A stretch of DNA of 32,344 nt. It comes from Planctomycetota bacterium (GTDB lineage: Bacteria; Planctomycetota; SZUA-567). Positions 1-8,722 of this stretch are shown in pieces. Numbering within the stretch: the first letter of the stretch is position 1; the number at the start of each line of letters is the position of its first letter. The notes under the pieces are model-generated. The model was not told the origin of the DNA and ran no database searches. It saw only the letters and a program-made list of their open reading frames with translations. The stretch is from contig JAISYD010000171.1 of NCBI GenBank assembly GCA_031270145.1, positions 1-32,344 of the forward strand, read 5' to 3'. The position numbers and the translations under genes are program-made.

Positions 1-462
1 GTGCCCCTGTTCATAATGTTCCGCCAGTTCCGCATGGTCGACACCTACACCTCGCTCATTCTCAGCCATCTCCTGGTGGGGCTACCCTTCATCGTCTGGG
101 TAATGGTGCCGTTTTTCGAATCCATTCCGAAGGATTTGATCGACGCGGCCAGGGTCGATGGCTGCAGCGTTTTCAAGACCTTTATCCGGATCATCCTCCC
201 CATCTCCATGCCGGGCGTGGTGACGGGCGGCATCCTCGCCTTCATCTTTTCCTGGAACAACTTCATGTTTTCGATAGTGCTGGCCTCAAATCGCACCAAA
301 ACGGTCCCGGTGGCCGTTTTCAACTTCATCGCCTACGCCCAAATCGACTGGGGCGGGCTGATGGCGGCGGCGGTGATCATAACCGTCCCGGTCTTGTTCA
401 TCACCATCATCACCCAGAAATACGTCATCCGCGGCCTGACCGCCGGGGCGGTCAAGGGTTGA
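1..462 (+). CDS. Carbohydrate ABC transporter permease, MalG-type (5' truncated by window edge)
   Basis: Hydrophobic protein with the EAA-loop signature 'IPKDLIDAARVDGCSVFKTFIRIILPISMPGVVTG' and typical C-terminus 'QKYVIRGLTAGAVKG'. Confidence 0.9.
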   Translation: MPLFIMFRQFRMVDTYTSLILSHLLVGLPFIVWVMVPFFESIPKDLIDAARVDGCSVFKTFIRIILPISMPGVVTGGILAFIFSWNNFMFSIVLASNRTKTVPVAVFNFIAYAQIDWGGLMAAAVIITVPVLFITIITQKYVIRGLTAGAVKG

Positions 463-511
463 GGCCTGGACCTCCGCCTCCCCGCACGCATAACCGGCGT
501 TGGCCGCCGGG

Positions 512-540
512 TTGATATTGATGGAGACGCGGCGTATAAT
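512..540 (+). promoter_or_regulatory. Predicted sigma70-type promoter TTGATA-N17-TATAAT upstream of the FHA gene
   Basis: -35 TTGATA 512-517, 17-nt spacer, -10 TATAAT 535-540. Confidence 0.7.
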
Positions 541-592
541 AAGTCCCGGTCCGGAGCCTTGCCCAAAAGGCGGCCCGGCGCAGGTGGAGCGG

Positions 593-3508
593 ATGGACGG
601 CCAGGCGGGGGAGACGGAAGGCGGCATGGGCACGGCGGGATTGATCGTCATGATCGGCGAAAAGGATAAATTGATTGAAATACCGGATGGCAAGCTGCTT
701 TTCGCCGGCCGCCTGTCGGAATGCGACATCTGCCTGCCCTCCCCGATGGCAAGCCGCCGCCATGCCGTGTTCATCGGCCGGAACGGCGAATACGGCCTGA
801 AGGACATGGACTCGGCCAACGGAACCATGCTGAACGGCAAACGCATCACCCAAGCCATGCGCCTGTATGACGGCGACGTCATCCAGATAGCCGGCTTCAC
901 CATAAAGTTCAAGAGAAAACTTCCGGCCGAGGCCCCAAGGACGGCCGCGAACCGCTTGCCGCGCCACACCAAGGCGTTCCTGCACCTTGACGACAACCAA
1001 CAACCAAGGGATGGGCAGACGGAGCAAGCCGCAGCCGGCGATTCAACCCCGAAGAAGGCGACCGACATGATTCCCGCCGGTTCCGGCCGATACAAGTCCG
1101 ATCCGGAAATCCCGAAGCAAACGTTTGAGCCTGAAACGCCGCCGCTCGCTCCGATCCAGGCCGAATCGCAACCGCCCCCTCCGGCGCCTCCCCCGAAGCC
1201 GGCCCCACCGCCACCGGAAACGCCGCTGTTCGCCGACGACATCCAGGATGACAGCGAGGAGCATGACGACAACGCCTTCCAAATTGAGGCGGCGGCGGAC
1301 GATTCCGCCGACGACGCCCTTGCCGCCATCAATAAAGCCGCCGTCGAGGCCAACCTGGTTGGCGAATTCGTCCCGGAAACGGATGATCCCCCGGCCGGCG
1401 GCGACGAAAGGGCGGAACCGGCGGCCGCCGCCCAGGCGGGAATGGAAACGGGGCCGAAATCCATACCCGTCGGCGCGGATATGCGCCAGGCGATAGAGGC
1501 CAGGCTCCAATTGTATGCCTTCTTCGGGAAAATGCGGCTGGAACGGGCCAACATCCTCGCCAAAAACCCGAACTTGTCGGATCCGGTCAAGGCCGAATTC
1601 GCCCGCCAGGATCGAGAGCTTGACAAAATCCCCACTCCCGATCAGGCCGACGGCATGATTGAAAAACGCCTGGCGAAACAGGCGGATTTGCTCCGGCGCA
1701 TCGCCGAGGCGGAAAAGAATGGCGAGCAACCGCCGCCCAAACCGTCCAAGGCCATGCAGAACGCCGAACAAATGGCGATAAGCCAATGGCGGTTCTGCTC
1801 CCAATCCGGCCGCGAGGCGTTGCCCGGCGTTTATCGCGCCTGCCTCCAGCTCATGGAGGACGAGCCGCTGACGCCGCTGCTCCGGGCGGCGGGCCAGGAT
1901 CCGCTCATCCTCATGGGAGGCGGCGCCTACCACTTGGCGTTGGAGGCGTTGCTGGAGGAAACCAAGGGCGATATCCAACTCAACCGGGCCAAGCTAGCCA
2001 AATTGCCAGATCCCGCCGGCAACCAGAGGAAAAAAGCCAAAGCCGCCGCGGCGGACGACGATGACGACGATATGCCGACCGAGAGCCGGGAGGGGTTGCT
2101 GCAAATCTATGAGCGACTGACCCAGCGCTGCGCCTGGCTGGCGCAGGAAACAGCCTTCATGGAAAAGACGCTGATCCAGGAGTTCTGGCGCGTCTACAAC
2201 GAGCTAGCCCAAATCCACCTCCCCCGCCACGAGGAAATGCCCATGCCGATCCGGGCCTACCTCCGCCACGGCGCCATCGGCTTCAAGAGCTGGTGGATGC
2301 GGGCGGAAACGCGGGATCACCTGATCAAAAACTGCTCGGAGGACATAATCCACCATTTGAAGGTGAGCAAGGCGGTAACCAACGTTATTTACGCCGACGA
2401 ATACCTGGCGGCGGTGGCGAACCTGGAATGCACCCCCGCCATGGACGAGAACCTAGAGATCAACGAGCGCAACTCTCCCAACTGGAAGGCCGACAAGGCG
2501 CTCCGGAAACTCATCAACGCCCGCTCCCAATCCGCCCTCATGGAGGAATTGGTCGGTTCCCTGAACGAGCGAGTGGACAAACTGAACGTCGCCGGGTCGG
2601 CTGTCGACGAGCGGCTGGGCAAGTTGCTTCCCGGGTTGAAGGACTTCAAAAAATTGAAGAACGAACTCGGCATGCAACGCCAGGCGTTGAAAGTGGAGGC
2701 GACCAAGCTCGCCAACCTGGCAAGCAAAATAACCAACGAGACGCTGGCCAAATTCAAGGAGGCGGAAAAGGAAACGGACGAGCGCTTCGCCTCGGGGGAA
2801 CTGCCGAAGCCCACGACGGAGTTCCTCATCCGCCGCGAATGCGAAGCGGTCCACAAAATCGCCCGTCTGCTCGCCAACCTGAAGGAGCGCTTCATGCCGT
2901 TGGCGCTCAGGGACAATTTCGCGGTGGGCACCGACGCGGTGAACGACCGCACATCCATCCTGGCGGAGTTCGCCGAGATGGAGCGGCGGGATCCGTCGGT
3001 CTTCCTGGAAAACATCGTGCCGTCGAAGAAGAAAGCGTCCCGGGTGGACATCAGGATCAGCCCGGCCATCGTCCTCCTCCCGGCCGCCGGGATGCTGGCC
3101 TATTCCTGGAGTCCGCGGGTCAAGCCCGAGGACGGCAGACTGGCCCTGCCCACCTGCTTCATCCGCCGGCGCATCCGGGAGCGCCAGATCACCTACCTCC
3201 TGTCCGACTTCCGCTGGGACACCTCCAAAGCCGCGGCCGGCATGGACGTGATGACCTCCGACACCATCGTCGCCGCCTTCATGTCCGTGCGTTGGGATTG
3301 GCGCAAGCGATCAAAGGAAGGCAGGGAAAAGGGGCTCATCTACAACGAGCAGAACGACCGCACCAACTGGCGGCGCGTCTACGAGGCCTATATCCAAACC
3401 GCAGACGATGCCGGCAAAAAACTCTTCAACCGCAATTACGATTTCTACGAACGCATCATCGGCAAATATTTTGATCTTCCCGAAGGCGTGACGCTGCTGA
3501 AAAAATGA
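593..3508 (+). CDS. Large FHA-domain protein with Pro-rich linker and uncharacterised C-terminal region
   Basis: N-terminal FHA pattern 'FAGRLSECDICLPSPMASRRHAVFIGRNGEYGLKDMDSANGTMLNGKRI'. The promoter at 512-540 argues against the listed start at 500; ATG 593 has SD-like GGTGGAG (626 is an alternative). Confidence 0.8.
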   Translation: MDGQAGETEGGMGTAGLIVMIGEKDKLIEIPDGKLLFAGRLSECDICLPSPMASRRHAVFIGRNGEYGLKDMDSANGTMLNGKRITQAMRLYDGDVIQIAGFTIKFKRKLPAEAPRTAANRLPRHTKAFLHLDDNQQPRDGQTEQAAAGDSTPKKATDMIPAGSGRYKSDPEIPKQTFEPETPPLAPIQAESQPPPPAPPPKPAPPPPETPLFADDIQDDSEEHDDNAFQIEAAADDSADDALAAINKAAVEANLVGEFVPETDDPPAGGDERAEPAAAAQAGMETGPKSIPVGADMRQAIEARLQLYAFFGKMRLERANILAKNPNLSDPVKAEFARQDRELDKIPTPDQADGMIEKRLAKQADLLRRIAEAEKNGEQPPPKPSKAMQNAEQMAISQWRFCSQSGREALPGVYRACLQLMEDEPLTPLLRAAGQDPLILMGGGAYHLALEALLEETKGDIQLNRAKLAKLPDPAGNQRKKAKAAAADDDDDDMPTESREGLLQIYERLTQRCAWLAQETAFMEKTLIQEFWRVYNELAQIHLPRHEEMPMPIRAYLRHGAIGFKSWWMRAETRDHLIKNCSEDIIHHLKVSKAVTNVIYADEYLAAVANLECTPAMDENLEINERNSPNWKADKALRKLINARSQSALMEELVGSLNERVDKLNVAGSAVDERLGKLLPGLKDFKKLKNELGMQRQALKVEATKLANLASKITNETLAKFKEAEKETDERFASGELPKPTTEFLIRRECEAVHKIARLLANLKERFMPLALRDNFAVGTDAVNDRTSILAEFAEMERRDPSVFLENIVPSKKKASRVDIRISPAIVLLPAAGMLAYSWSPRVKPEDGRLALPTCFIRRRIRERQITYLLSDFRWDTSKAAAGMDVMTSDTIVAAFMSVRWDWRKRSKEGREKGLIYNEQNDRTNWRRVYEAYIQTADDAGKKLFNRNYDFYERIIGKYFDLPEGVTLLKK

Positions 3509-3549
3509 TCCGTTTCCCCGGAGGGGCGGCGGCGTGGCGGGAGACCTCA

Positions 3550-3840
3550 TCATCCCATCTTGGCGTAACGCTGGTTCTGCCGGTAGACGAAGGCCAGCAC
3601 CTCGGCCACGGCCGGATAGAGATCGCTAGGGATTAGCGAGCCGGTGTCCAGCTTGGCCAGGATTTCCACCAAGTCGGGATCCTCGCGAACGGGGATATTG
3701 TTCCGCCTGGCAAGATCGAGGATTCTCTCCGCCACCAACCCCCGTCCCTTGGCGAGTACGCGGGGGGCGGCCTCCTTGTCCTCGTCGTAGCGCAAGGCGA
3801 TGGCCAACTGACGCTTGGAGGGAGGGTTTTTCTCCGGCAT
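3550..3840 (-). CDS. FlhB C-terminal-domain-like small protein (FlhX-type)
   Basis: 'KRQLAIALRYDEDKEAAPRVLAKGRGLVAERILDLARRNNIPVREDPDLVEIL...SDLYPAVAEVLAFVYR' matches the FlhB/SctU cytoplasmic domain without the transmembrane part. Confidence 0.85.
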   Translation of the reverse strand: MPEKNPPSKRQLAIALRYDEDKEAAPRVLAKGRGLVAERILDLARRNNIPVREDPDLVEILAKLDTGSLIPSDLYPAVAEVLAFVYRQNQRYAKMG

Positions 3841-3917
3841 GGCGGTTCCCCGACCGGTTCGTCCGCCCCGGCCGGGGCCTCGGGGTGGGGCAAATGACCA
3901 ACGGATGGATTAACCGA

Positions 3918-4436
3918 CTAGATCTTCATCAGGGAAAGATTTACCGAAAAAGTGCCGATTTCGCCCATTTTGATGGGTATTTCCGGTAGGCCGAATTCCA
4001 CCGAAACCGAAGTCATGCCCCGATAGTGGTTGATGGAAAAGCTGTTGCCGACAATGACCGAAGGGACGCTGATGCGGTCGAAGCGGTATTCGCTGGCGGA
4101 AAGGGCGGCCTTGATGCCGCCGGCCATGATGTTGGCGATTTCGCAAAGGCCATCCAGAGTCTGGTTGTCGAGGGTGGTGAAAGTTTCCCCCACCATCCGG
4201 CCAGCCATGAAACAGGCAACCGAGTCGGTGGTGTTGATAATCATGGATCCGCTGATGGGCCCCACAAAGCCGATAATGGCCGAGACATTGCCGCCGGAGC
4301 GGAGCAATTTGGAAAGACCTATGGCCTCGGGCTTCAGGCCAGCCATCATCAGGCCATCCCGCGTGCATTTGACAATCACGCTGAACAGTTGCTCGTCGAT
4401 TTTCAACAGGCTGGGCAAGCTGAATTGCGTGGACAT
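3918..4436 (-). CDS. CheX-like chemotaxis phosphatase-family protein
   Basis: 'LCEIANIMAGGIKAAL' (ExxN motif) in a CheX-like alpha/beta context; start moved to ATG at 4434-4436 (MSTQFSL) with upstream GGGAG. Confidence 0.7.
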   Translation of the reverse strand: MSTQFSLPSLLKIDEQLFSVIVKCTRDGLMMAGLKPEAIGLSKLLRSGGNVSAIIGFVGPISGSMIINTTDSVACFMAGRMVGETFTTLDNQTLDGLCEIANIMAGGIKAALSASEYRFDRISVPSVIVGNSFSINHYRGMTSVSVEFGLPEIPIKMGEIGTFSVNLSLMKI

Positions 4437-4551
4437 GGGTTTCTCCCGAGGAATCGAAAATCCTTTTTGCGCGTCAAGACTAACGCCAGCGTCCGACGCC
4501 GTCAAGGGAAAAAGGCGGCGGTCAGCCAAAAAACGGCTATTCCGGGACGGC

Positions 4552-5592
4552 TTATTTCAAACGCTCGACCTCGAAATAAAGGGTGGCGTTAGGAGGGATG
4601 ACGCCGCCGGCGCCTCGTTCGCCGTACCCCAGGCCGGGCGGAACGATCAGCGCCCGCTTTTCGCCCACCGTCATTTGGGAAAGGGCCTCGTCCCAGCCTT
4701 TTATGACCTCGTTCCTCCCCACCTTGAAAGAAAAGGGGCCGCGCCCGATCGAACTGTCGAAAATCCGGCCGTCCATGAAGCGACCGGTGTATTCGGCGTC
4801 CACGGTCTGCCCCGGGCGCGGCTTCTTGCCCGAACCCTCTCGCAAAACCACGTATTTGAGCCCGCTCATCGAGGTTTTCGCCTCTTTTTCCCGGGCGCGA
4901 ATGGTGTCCGCATAGTCGCCCTCCGAACTCTTGGCGGCGGAACCGGCGGAGCCGCCCCGGGCGTTCTCCTTTTGCAGTTGTTCGAAAAGGTCCTGATCCG
5001 GCTGGAAGGCCTCGGCCGCCGGACCAATCCGGATTATCCGCACTTGGCGCATGACGTCGCCCTTGGCGATGGCGTTCACCACATCCTGGCCGAAAACCAC
5101 TTTTCCGAAGACGGTATGCTTGCCGTCGAGATGCGGGGTGGGGACATGGGTGATAAAGAACTGGCTGCCATTGGTGTCGGGACCGGCATTAGCCATGGAG
5201 AGGATACCGGGCGAGTCGTGCCGCAAGCCAGGGCGGATTTCGTCGGCGAAGCGGTAGCCCGGCCCTCCGGTCCCGGTTCCGGTGGGATCGCCGCCCTGGA
5301 TCATGAACGAATCTATAACCCGGTGGAAGGCGATTCCGTCATAAAATGGTTGGCCATTCCTGGTCCGGGTGGACAGTTTCCCCTCAGCCAACCCGACGAA
5401 ATTGGCCACCGTCATGGGCGTTTCCTCGAAGAACAGCCGGCAGACGATTACGCCCTTGCTGGTATCGAAGCTGGCGTAAAGCCCTGGCGGCAATTCACCG
5501 GCCGCCGCCGGAACGGCGAAGACGGCGAAAAGCTGGACCATGCCGACGAGGGAGGCGACGGAGACAATGTTGGCGAGGATTGGCCGGTTCAT
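4552..5592 (-). CDS. Secreted dual-domain peptidyl-prolyl isomerase: cyclophilin + C-terminal FKBP
   Basis: Signal-like N-terminus; cyclophilin '[36 protein letters not shown]...[23 protein letters not shown]'; FKBP '[44 protein letters not shown]...[15 protein letters not shown]'. Confidence 0.93.
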   Translation of the reverse strand: MNRPILANIVSVASLVGMVQLFAVFAVPAAAGELPPGLYASFDTSKGVIVCRLFFEETPMTVANFVGLAEGKLSTRTRNGQPFYDGIAFHRVIDSFMIQGGDPTGTGTGGPGYRFADEIRPGLRHDSPGILSMANAGPDTNGSQFFITHVPTPHLDGKHTVFGKVVFGQDVVNAIAKGDVMRQVRIIRIGPAAEAFQPDQDLFEQLQKENARGGSAGSAAKSSEGDYADTIRAREKEAKTSMSGLKYVVLREGSGKKPRPGQTVDAEYTGRFMDGRIFDSSIGRGPFSFKVGRNEVIKGWDEALSQMTVGEKRALIVPPGLGYGERGAGGVIPPNATLYFEVERLK

Positions 5593-5631
5593 AGCGTTCC
5601 TTTGCGAAAATTAAGTCCATCAACGCGATCC

Positions 5632-5660
5632 ATTATATCGCGCCGCCGGGAATTTGGCAA
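5632..5660 (-). promoter_or_regulatory. Predicted sigma70-type promoter TTGCCA-N17-TATAAT for the PPIase fusion
   Basis: Minus strand: -35 TTGCCA (5655-5660), 17 nt, -10 TATAAT (5632-5637). Confidence 0.75.
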
Positions 5661-5771
5661 GAGTGAAGCGGCGGTCGAGGGGATTTTGAAAATCTGGACG
5701 GTTCAAAGCCACATCCGGTATAATCGGCGAATGGCCTTTTTGCCTGGAGGAACAATGGGAGGGAGGGAATC

Positions 5772-6242
5772 ATGCCACGCATCCGCCACGCCGCGCGAAT
5801 ACTTATTTTCGATCCGGCTGATCGCCTGCTCCTGCTCCGCTTCGATTACACAACCGGCCCCCTGGCCAGAACCGGCTACTGGGGCGTGCCGGGCGGCGGG
5901 GTGGAAGAAGGGGAATCCCTTGCCGCCGCCGCCGTCCGCGAACTCAGCGAGGAGACAGGCATCCAGGCCGAGCGCCTGGAACCGACGGCAGCCGAAAGCT
6001 CATATCCATTCCGCCTGTCCAGCGGCGAGGAGGTAACGGCGGCGGATCATTATTTTCTGCTGAGATTGCCGAAAACGCCTGAATTGTCGAGGGAGGGGCT
6101 CACCCTGGAGGAACGCGAAAATTTGACTGGATCCCGCTGGTGGATGGCGGCCGAACTGCGGGCCGGCGCCAAGGATATCGTTCCGGGCGATTTGCCGGAG
6201 ATACTGGCCCGGACGGGCATCATCGACGCCGACTCAGGCTGA
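5772..6242 (+). CDS. NUDIX hydrolase
   Basis: Nudix box 'GGGVEEGESLAAAAVRELSEETGI'; perfect TATAAT at 5719-5724 upstream. Confidence 0.92.
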   Translation: MPRIRHAARILIFDPADRLLLLRFDYTTGPLARTGYWGVPGGGVEEGESLAAAAVRELSEETGIQAERLEPTAAESSYPFRLSSGEEVTAADHYFLLRLPKTPELSREGLTLEERENLTGSRWWMAAELRAGAKDIVPGDLPEILARTGIIDADSG

Positions 6243-6446
6243 AAGCGAAACCACCCGTCCGTCCGGGAAAAGAAAATCCAGGTAATCCGGCCGGCTGCCC
6301 CGATCAAAGGAATGGATGACGCTGTCGCGGATGGCCCGGGTGGTTTCGATCCAATTGCAACCCTCGGCATAGGCGGCCCACTCCAGGCCGTGTACCATGA
6401 AGCAATCGTACTCTCCCCGGTTAACCAGAAAAGATAGACGGCGCAT
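6234..6446 (-). CDS. Small HicB-like (antitoxin-fold) protein, no adjacent HicA
   Basis: 'EYDCFMVHGLEWAAYAEGCNWIETTRAIRDSVIHSFDRGSRPDYLDFLFPDGRVVSL' resembles HicB-like N-terminal domains; strong SD AAAAGGAGAAAGCC-ATG. Confidence 0.55.
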   Translation of the reverse strand: MRRLSFLVNRGEYDCFMVHGLEWAAYAEGCNWIETTRAIRDSVIHSFDRGSRPDYLDFLFPDGRVVSLSA

Positions 6447-6567
6447 GGCTTTCTCCTTTTAGGCATCGCTTCTCGAACATTCCCTCAACCTTTTTATCGG
6501 ATGGCAGCGTAAAAACTTGAACGCGGGGGGAACGGCGGCGGGAGGAGGTCCGGGGCCGGCCGCCGCG

Positions 6568-7743
6568 TCAGCCCAGCCCCAGCAACCGGGCCAGAAGGCC
6601 GGCCGGGCGGATGTCCATACCGCCCAGGGGGCACAATTCATGGCAGCAATAGCACCGGATGCAATCGAGGTCGACCACGGCCGGACGCCCGCCGGCCAGG
6701 CGAATCGCCTTGGCCGGACAGATGTCCCGGCAATGGCCGCAACCGTTGCAAAGAGCATTCGGCAAGGGGGCGGGCGCGATGCCCGAACGAAGCCGGCGAG
6801 CCAGGAAAGGAAGGCGCCGCTCAACAAAGCCGCCGTGCATCTGGAGCGTTCGGAGTTCCGGGATATCCCAATCCGGCGGACGCAGGTCCGCCGGATTGGG
6901 TCCGGCCAGACGGAGATCCAGCCATTCGCGTGGACCATGCCCGATGGCCGCCGCCAAGGTGAAAAGTTTCTCCCGCTCCAAGCCCAGGACGTCCATGACC
7001 GCGGCGTCCACCGCCCAAGGGTCGGTCCCGGCGGCGAGAAAGCCGGCCGGGCGAGCCCGGCCGGCGGTGGGGCCCGCCCCGTCCATGCCGATCACGGCGT
7101 CGAGTATCGAGAGGGCCGGCCTGATCCTCGCAGCCGCCGCGTTCACAACCCGAGCGAAGAGGGGCCGGTCCCGGCCGGCCCGATAATGCCATTGCAGCTT
7201 GCGGGCTCCGGGAACGCCTCCGAAAAGGTTTTTCACCGCCAGGGTCAGTAGCATTTGGGAATGGGTCTTCAGCTTGGGGAGATTGACGACCGCGTCAGCC
7301 TCCAAAAGTTCCCGGGCCGCCTCCAAACGCGGGAAGGGTAGCTCCGGCGTGGCGATTCCCACCGGAGTGAACTCAATGATTTCCAGCCCCATTTCCTCCG
7401 CCGCCGCCGCATAACCGGCGGCGCGGGCGGCGGAGGAGGCCGAACCCACCCCCGGCGAATCGCCGATCGCCACCCGGCCGGCGCCGGCCTCAAGGGCGAG
7501 CCGCGCCGCGGCCCGGACAATTTCCGGATGCGTATTCACCGCCCGCTCGGGCGGCCGGCCCATGACCAGGTTGGGTTTCAACACCACTCGGCCGCCCCTG
7601 GGGATGAACGCCTCCATGCCTCCCAGCGGCGCCAGCAGACGACGCATCGCCGGCAAAACCGTATCCGGCCGGTAATCGCCGCAGGCCAGAAGGGACACCC
7701 GCGGCGCCCCGGCTCCGGCTTCAGCCACGTCCGGGGCTTCCAT
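6568..7743 (-). CDS. DUF362-family protein with C-terminal 2x[4Fe-4S] ferredoxin domain
   Basis: 'VVLKPNLVMGRPPERAVNTHPEIVRAAARLALEAGAGRVAIGDSPG', 'VVNLPKLKTHSQMLLTLAVKNLFGGVPG', 'CNGCGHCRDICPAKAI...CIRCYCCHELCP'. Confidence 0.93.
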   Translation of the reverse strand: MEAPDVAEAGAGAPRVSLLACGDYRPDTVLPAMRRLLAPLGGMEAFIPRGGRVVLKPNLVMGRPPERAVNTHPEIVRAAARLALEAGAGRVAIGDSPGVGSASSAARAAGYAAAAEEMGLEIIEFTPVGIATPELPFPRLEAARELLEADAVVNLPKLKTHSQMLLTLAVKNLFGGVPGARKLQWHYRAGRDRPLFARVVNAAAARIRPALSILDAVIGMDGAGPTAGRARPAGFLAAGTDPWAVDAAVMDVLGLEREKLFTLAAAIGHGPREWLDLRLAGPNPADLRPPDWDIPELRTLQMHGGFVERRLPFLARRLRSGIAPAPLPNALCNGCGHCRDICPAKAIRLAGGRPAVVDLDCIRCYCCHELCPLGGMDIRPAGLLARLLGLG

Positions 7744-8425
7744 CGCCGGCGGCGGAAGGCGGGATCCCCTCCGGGCCTGGTTGGCCGTCCGCCTGGCCGG
7801 TGTATTCGGCGATCAACTCCGGCACATCGCGGGAATATTCGATTAGGCTCCAGTAGTTCACGCCCACGGTGAACAGCGCCAGCCAGAAAACTAGGGAGCG
7901 GAGCAGTTCCTCGCTCACGCCGGAGGCGGTTCCCTGCCAGTCCCGGATCAGGGTCAGCAGGAAAAAGGCGGCGGTAAGGAAGCTCTGGGAGAACATCTTG
8001 ATTTTGCCGGAGCGCTTGGCCGGCACGGCATTGCCCTTCAGGGCGGCATAGCGGCGGAATATGTGGATGGCGATTTCCCGGTACAGCACCAGCACGGGGA
8101 ACCACAGGCTGACCGAAGGGCCGAAGCGATCGCAGGCGGAAAGGCCGAACAGCAGGGTCATAAAAAAAGTGCTGTCCGCCACCGGATCCATGATCTTGCC
8201 GAAATTGGTCACCTCTCCCCTGGTCCGGGCCAACAGCCCGTCAAAGAGATCGGTGAGAAGCGCGACGGCCAGGACGGCGCAGGCGGCGGCGGTGATTTTC
8301 CAGGCGTCGGGGTTGTTCGCCGGATTTTCCAGACGTAGGAGCAGAAAAAGCATGATCGGCGCGAAAAAAAAACGCGACAGGGTCAGCGAGTTGGGCAGGT
8401 TGAATATGGGCCGGCGTTTCCGCAT
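7721..8425 (-). CDS. CDP-alcohol phosphatidyltransferase (PgsA-like)
   Basis: 'NLPNSLTLSRFFFAPIMLF' and CDP-alcohol motif 'DLFDGLLARTRGEVTNFGKIMDPVAD'. Confidence 0.9.
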   Translation of the reverse strand: MRKRRPIFNLPNSLTLSRFFFAPIMLFLLLRLENPANNPDAWKITAAACAVLAVALLTDLFDGLLARTRGEVTNFGKIMDPVADSTFFMTLLFGLSACDRFGPSVSLWFPVLVLYREIAIHIFRRYAALKGNAVPAKRSGKIKMFSQSFLTAAFFLLTLIRDWQGTASGVSEELLRSLVFWLALFTVGVNYWSLIEYSRDVPELIAEYTGQADGQPGPEGIPPSAAGDGSPGRG

Positions 8426-8478
8426 GGGTAAGCCTATCCTTGCAGCAGGTTGAACAAAAGCGACGATCCAAGCGCATA

Positions 8479-8507
8479 ACCATACCAGATGCGGGAACGA
8501 TAGTCAA
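8479..8507 (-). promoter_or_regulatory. Predicted sigma70-type promoter TTGACT-N17-TATGGT for the PgsA-like gene
   Basis: Minus strand: -35 TTGACT 8502-8507, -10 TATGGT 8479-8484. Confidence 0.55.
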
Positions 8508-8624
8508 CCGCCCGTCGCCTTCTGGCGGTCGGGCGCGTCGGAACTGAATTATTCCCACCCGGCGGCCGATATTCAATTTTGGAACCACGCCTGGAATCCG
8601 GGACGTCGTCCGGCGTTTTAATTT

Positions 8625-8654
8625 TTGGACAACGAGGGGCTTATCTGTTATAAT
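8625..8654 (+). promoter_or_regulatory. Predicted sigma70-type promoter TTGGAC-N18-TATAAT for the GarR-like gene
   Basis: -35 TTGGAC 8625-8630 (or TGGACA with 17 nt), -10 TATAAT 8649-8654. Confidence 0.7.
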
Positions 8655-8722
8655 CAGGGCGGCATCGGTGCGATTGCGCGCCGGGTTTGGATTGGGATAT
8701 TTTCGTACAGGAGAAAGGCGCT

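Noticed and set aside
500-592. ORF-track N-terminal extension of the FHA protein
   Set aside because: Overlaps the predicted promoter (512-540); translation more likely starts at 593 or 626.
286-1635. 449-aa antisense ORF opposite the ABC permease and FHA gene
   Set aside because: Low-complexity Ser/Ala/Gly translation with no domain; shadow ORF of GC-rich coding DNA.
2293-3474. 393-aa same-strand alternate-frame ORF within the FHA gene
   Set aside because: Gly/Arg/Pro-rich frame-shifted reading of the real CDS.
4030-6036. 668-aa plus-strand ORF across cheX-like and the PPIase gene
   Set aside because: Runs antisense to two well-supported genes and through their intergenic promoter; no recognisable domain.
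8509-8535. Imperfect hairpin CGCCCG-T-CGCC-TTCT-GGCG-GT-CGGGCG between the divergent pgsA-like and garR-like genes
   Set aside because: Upstream of both promoters, imperfect and without T-tract; no clear function.
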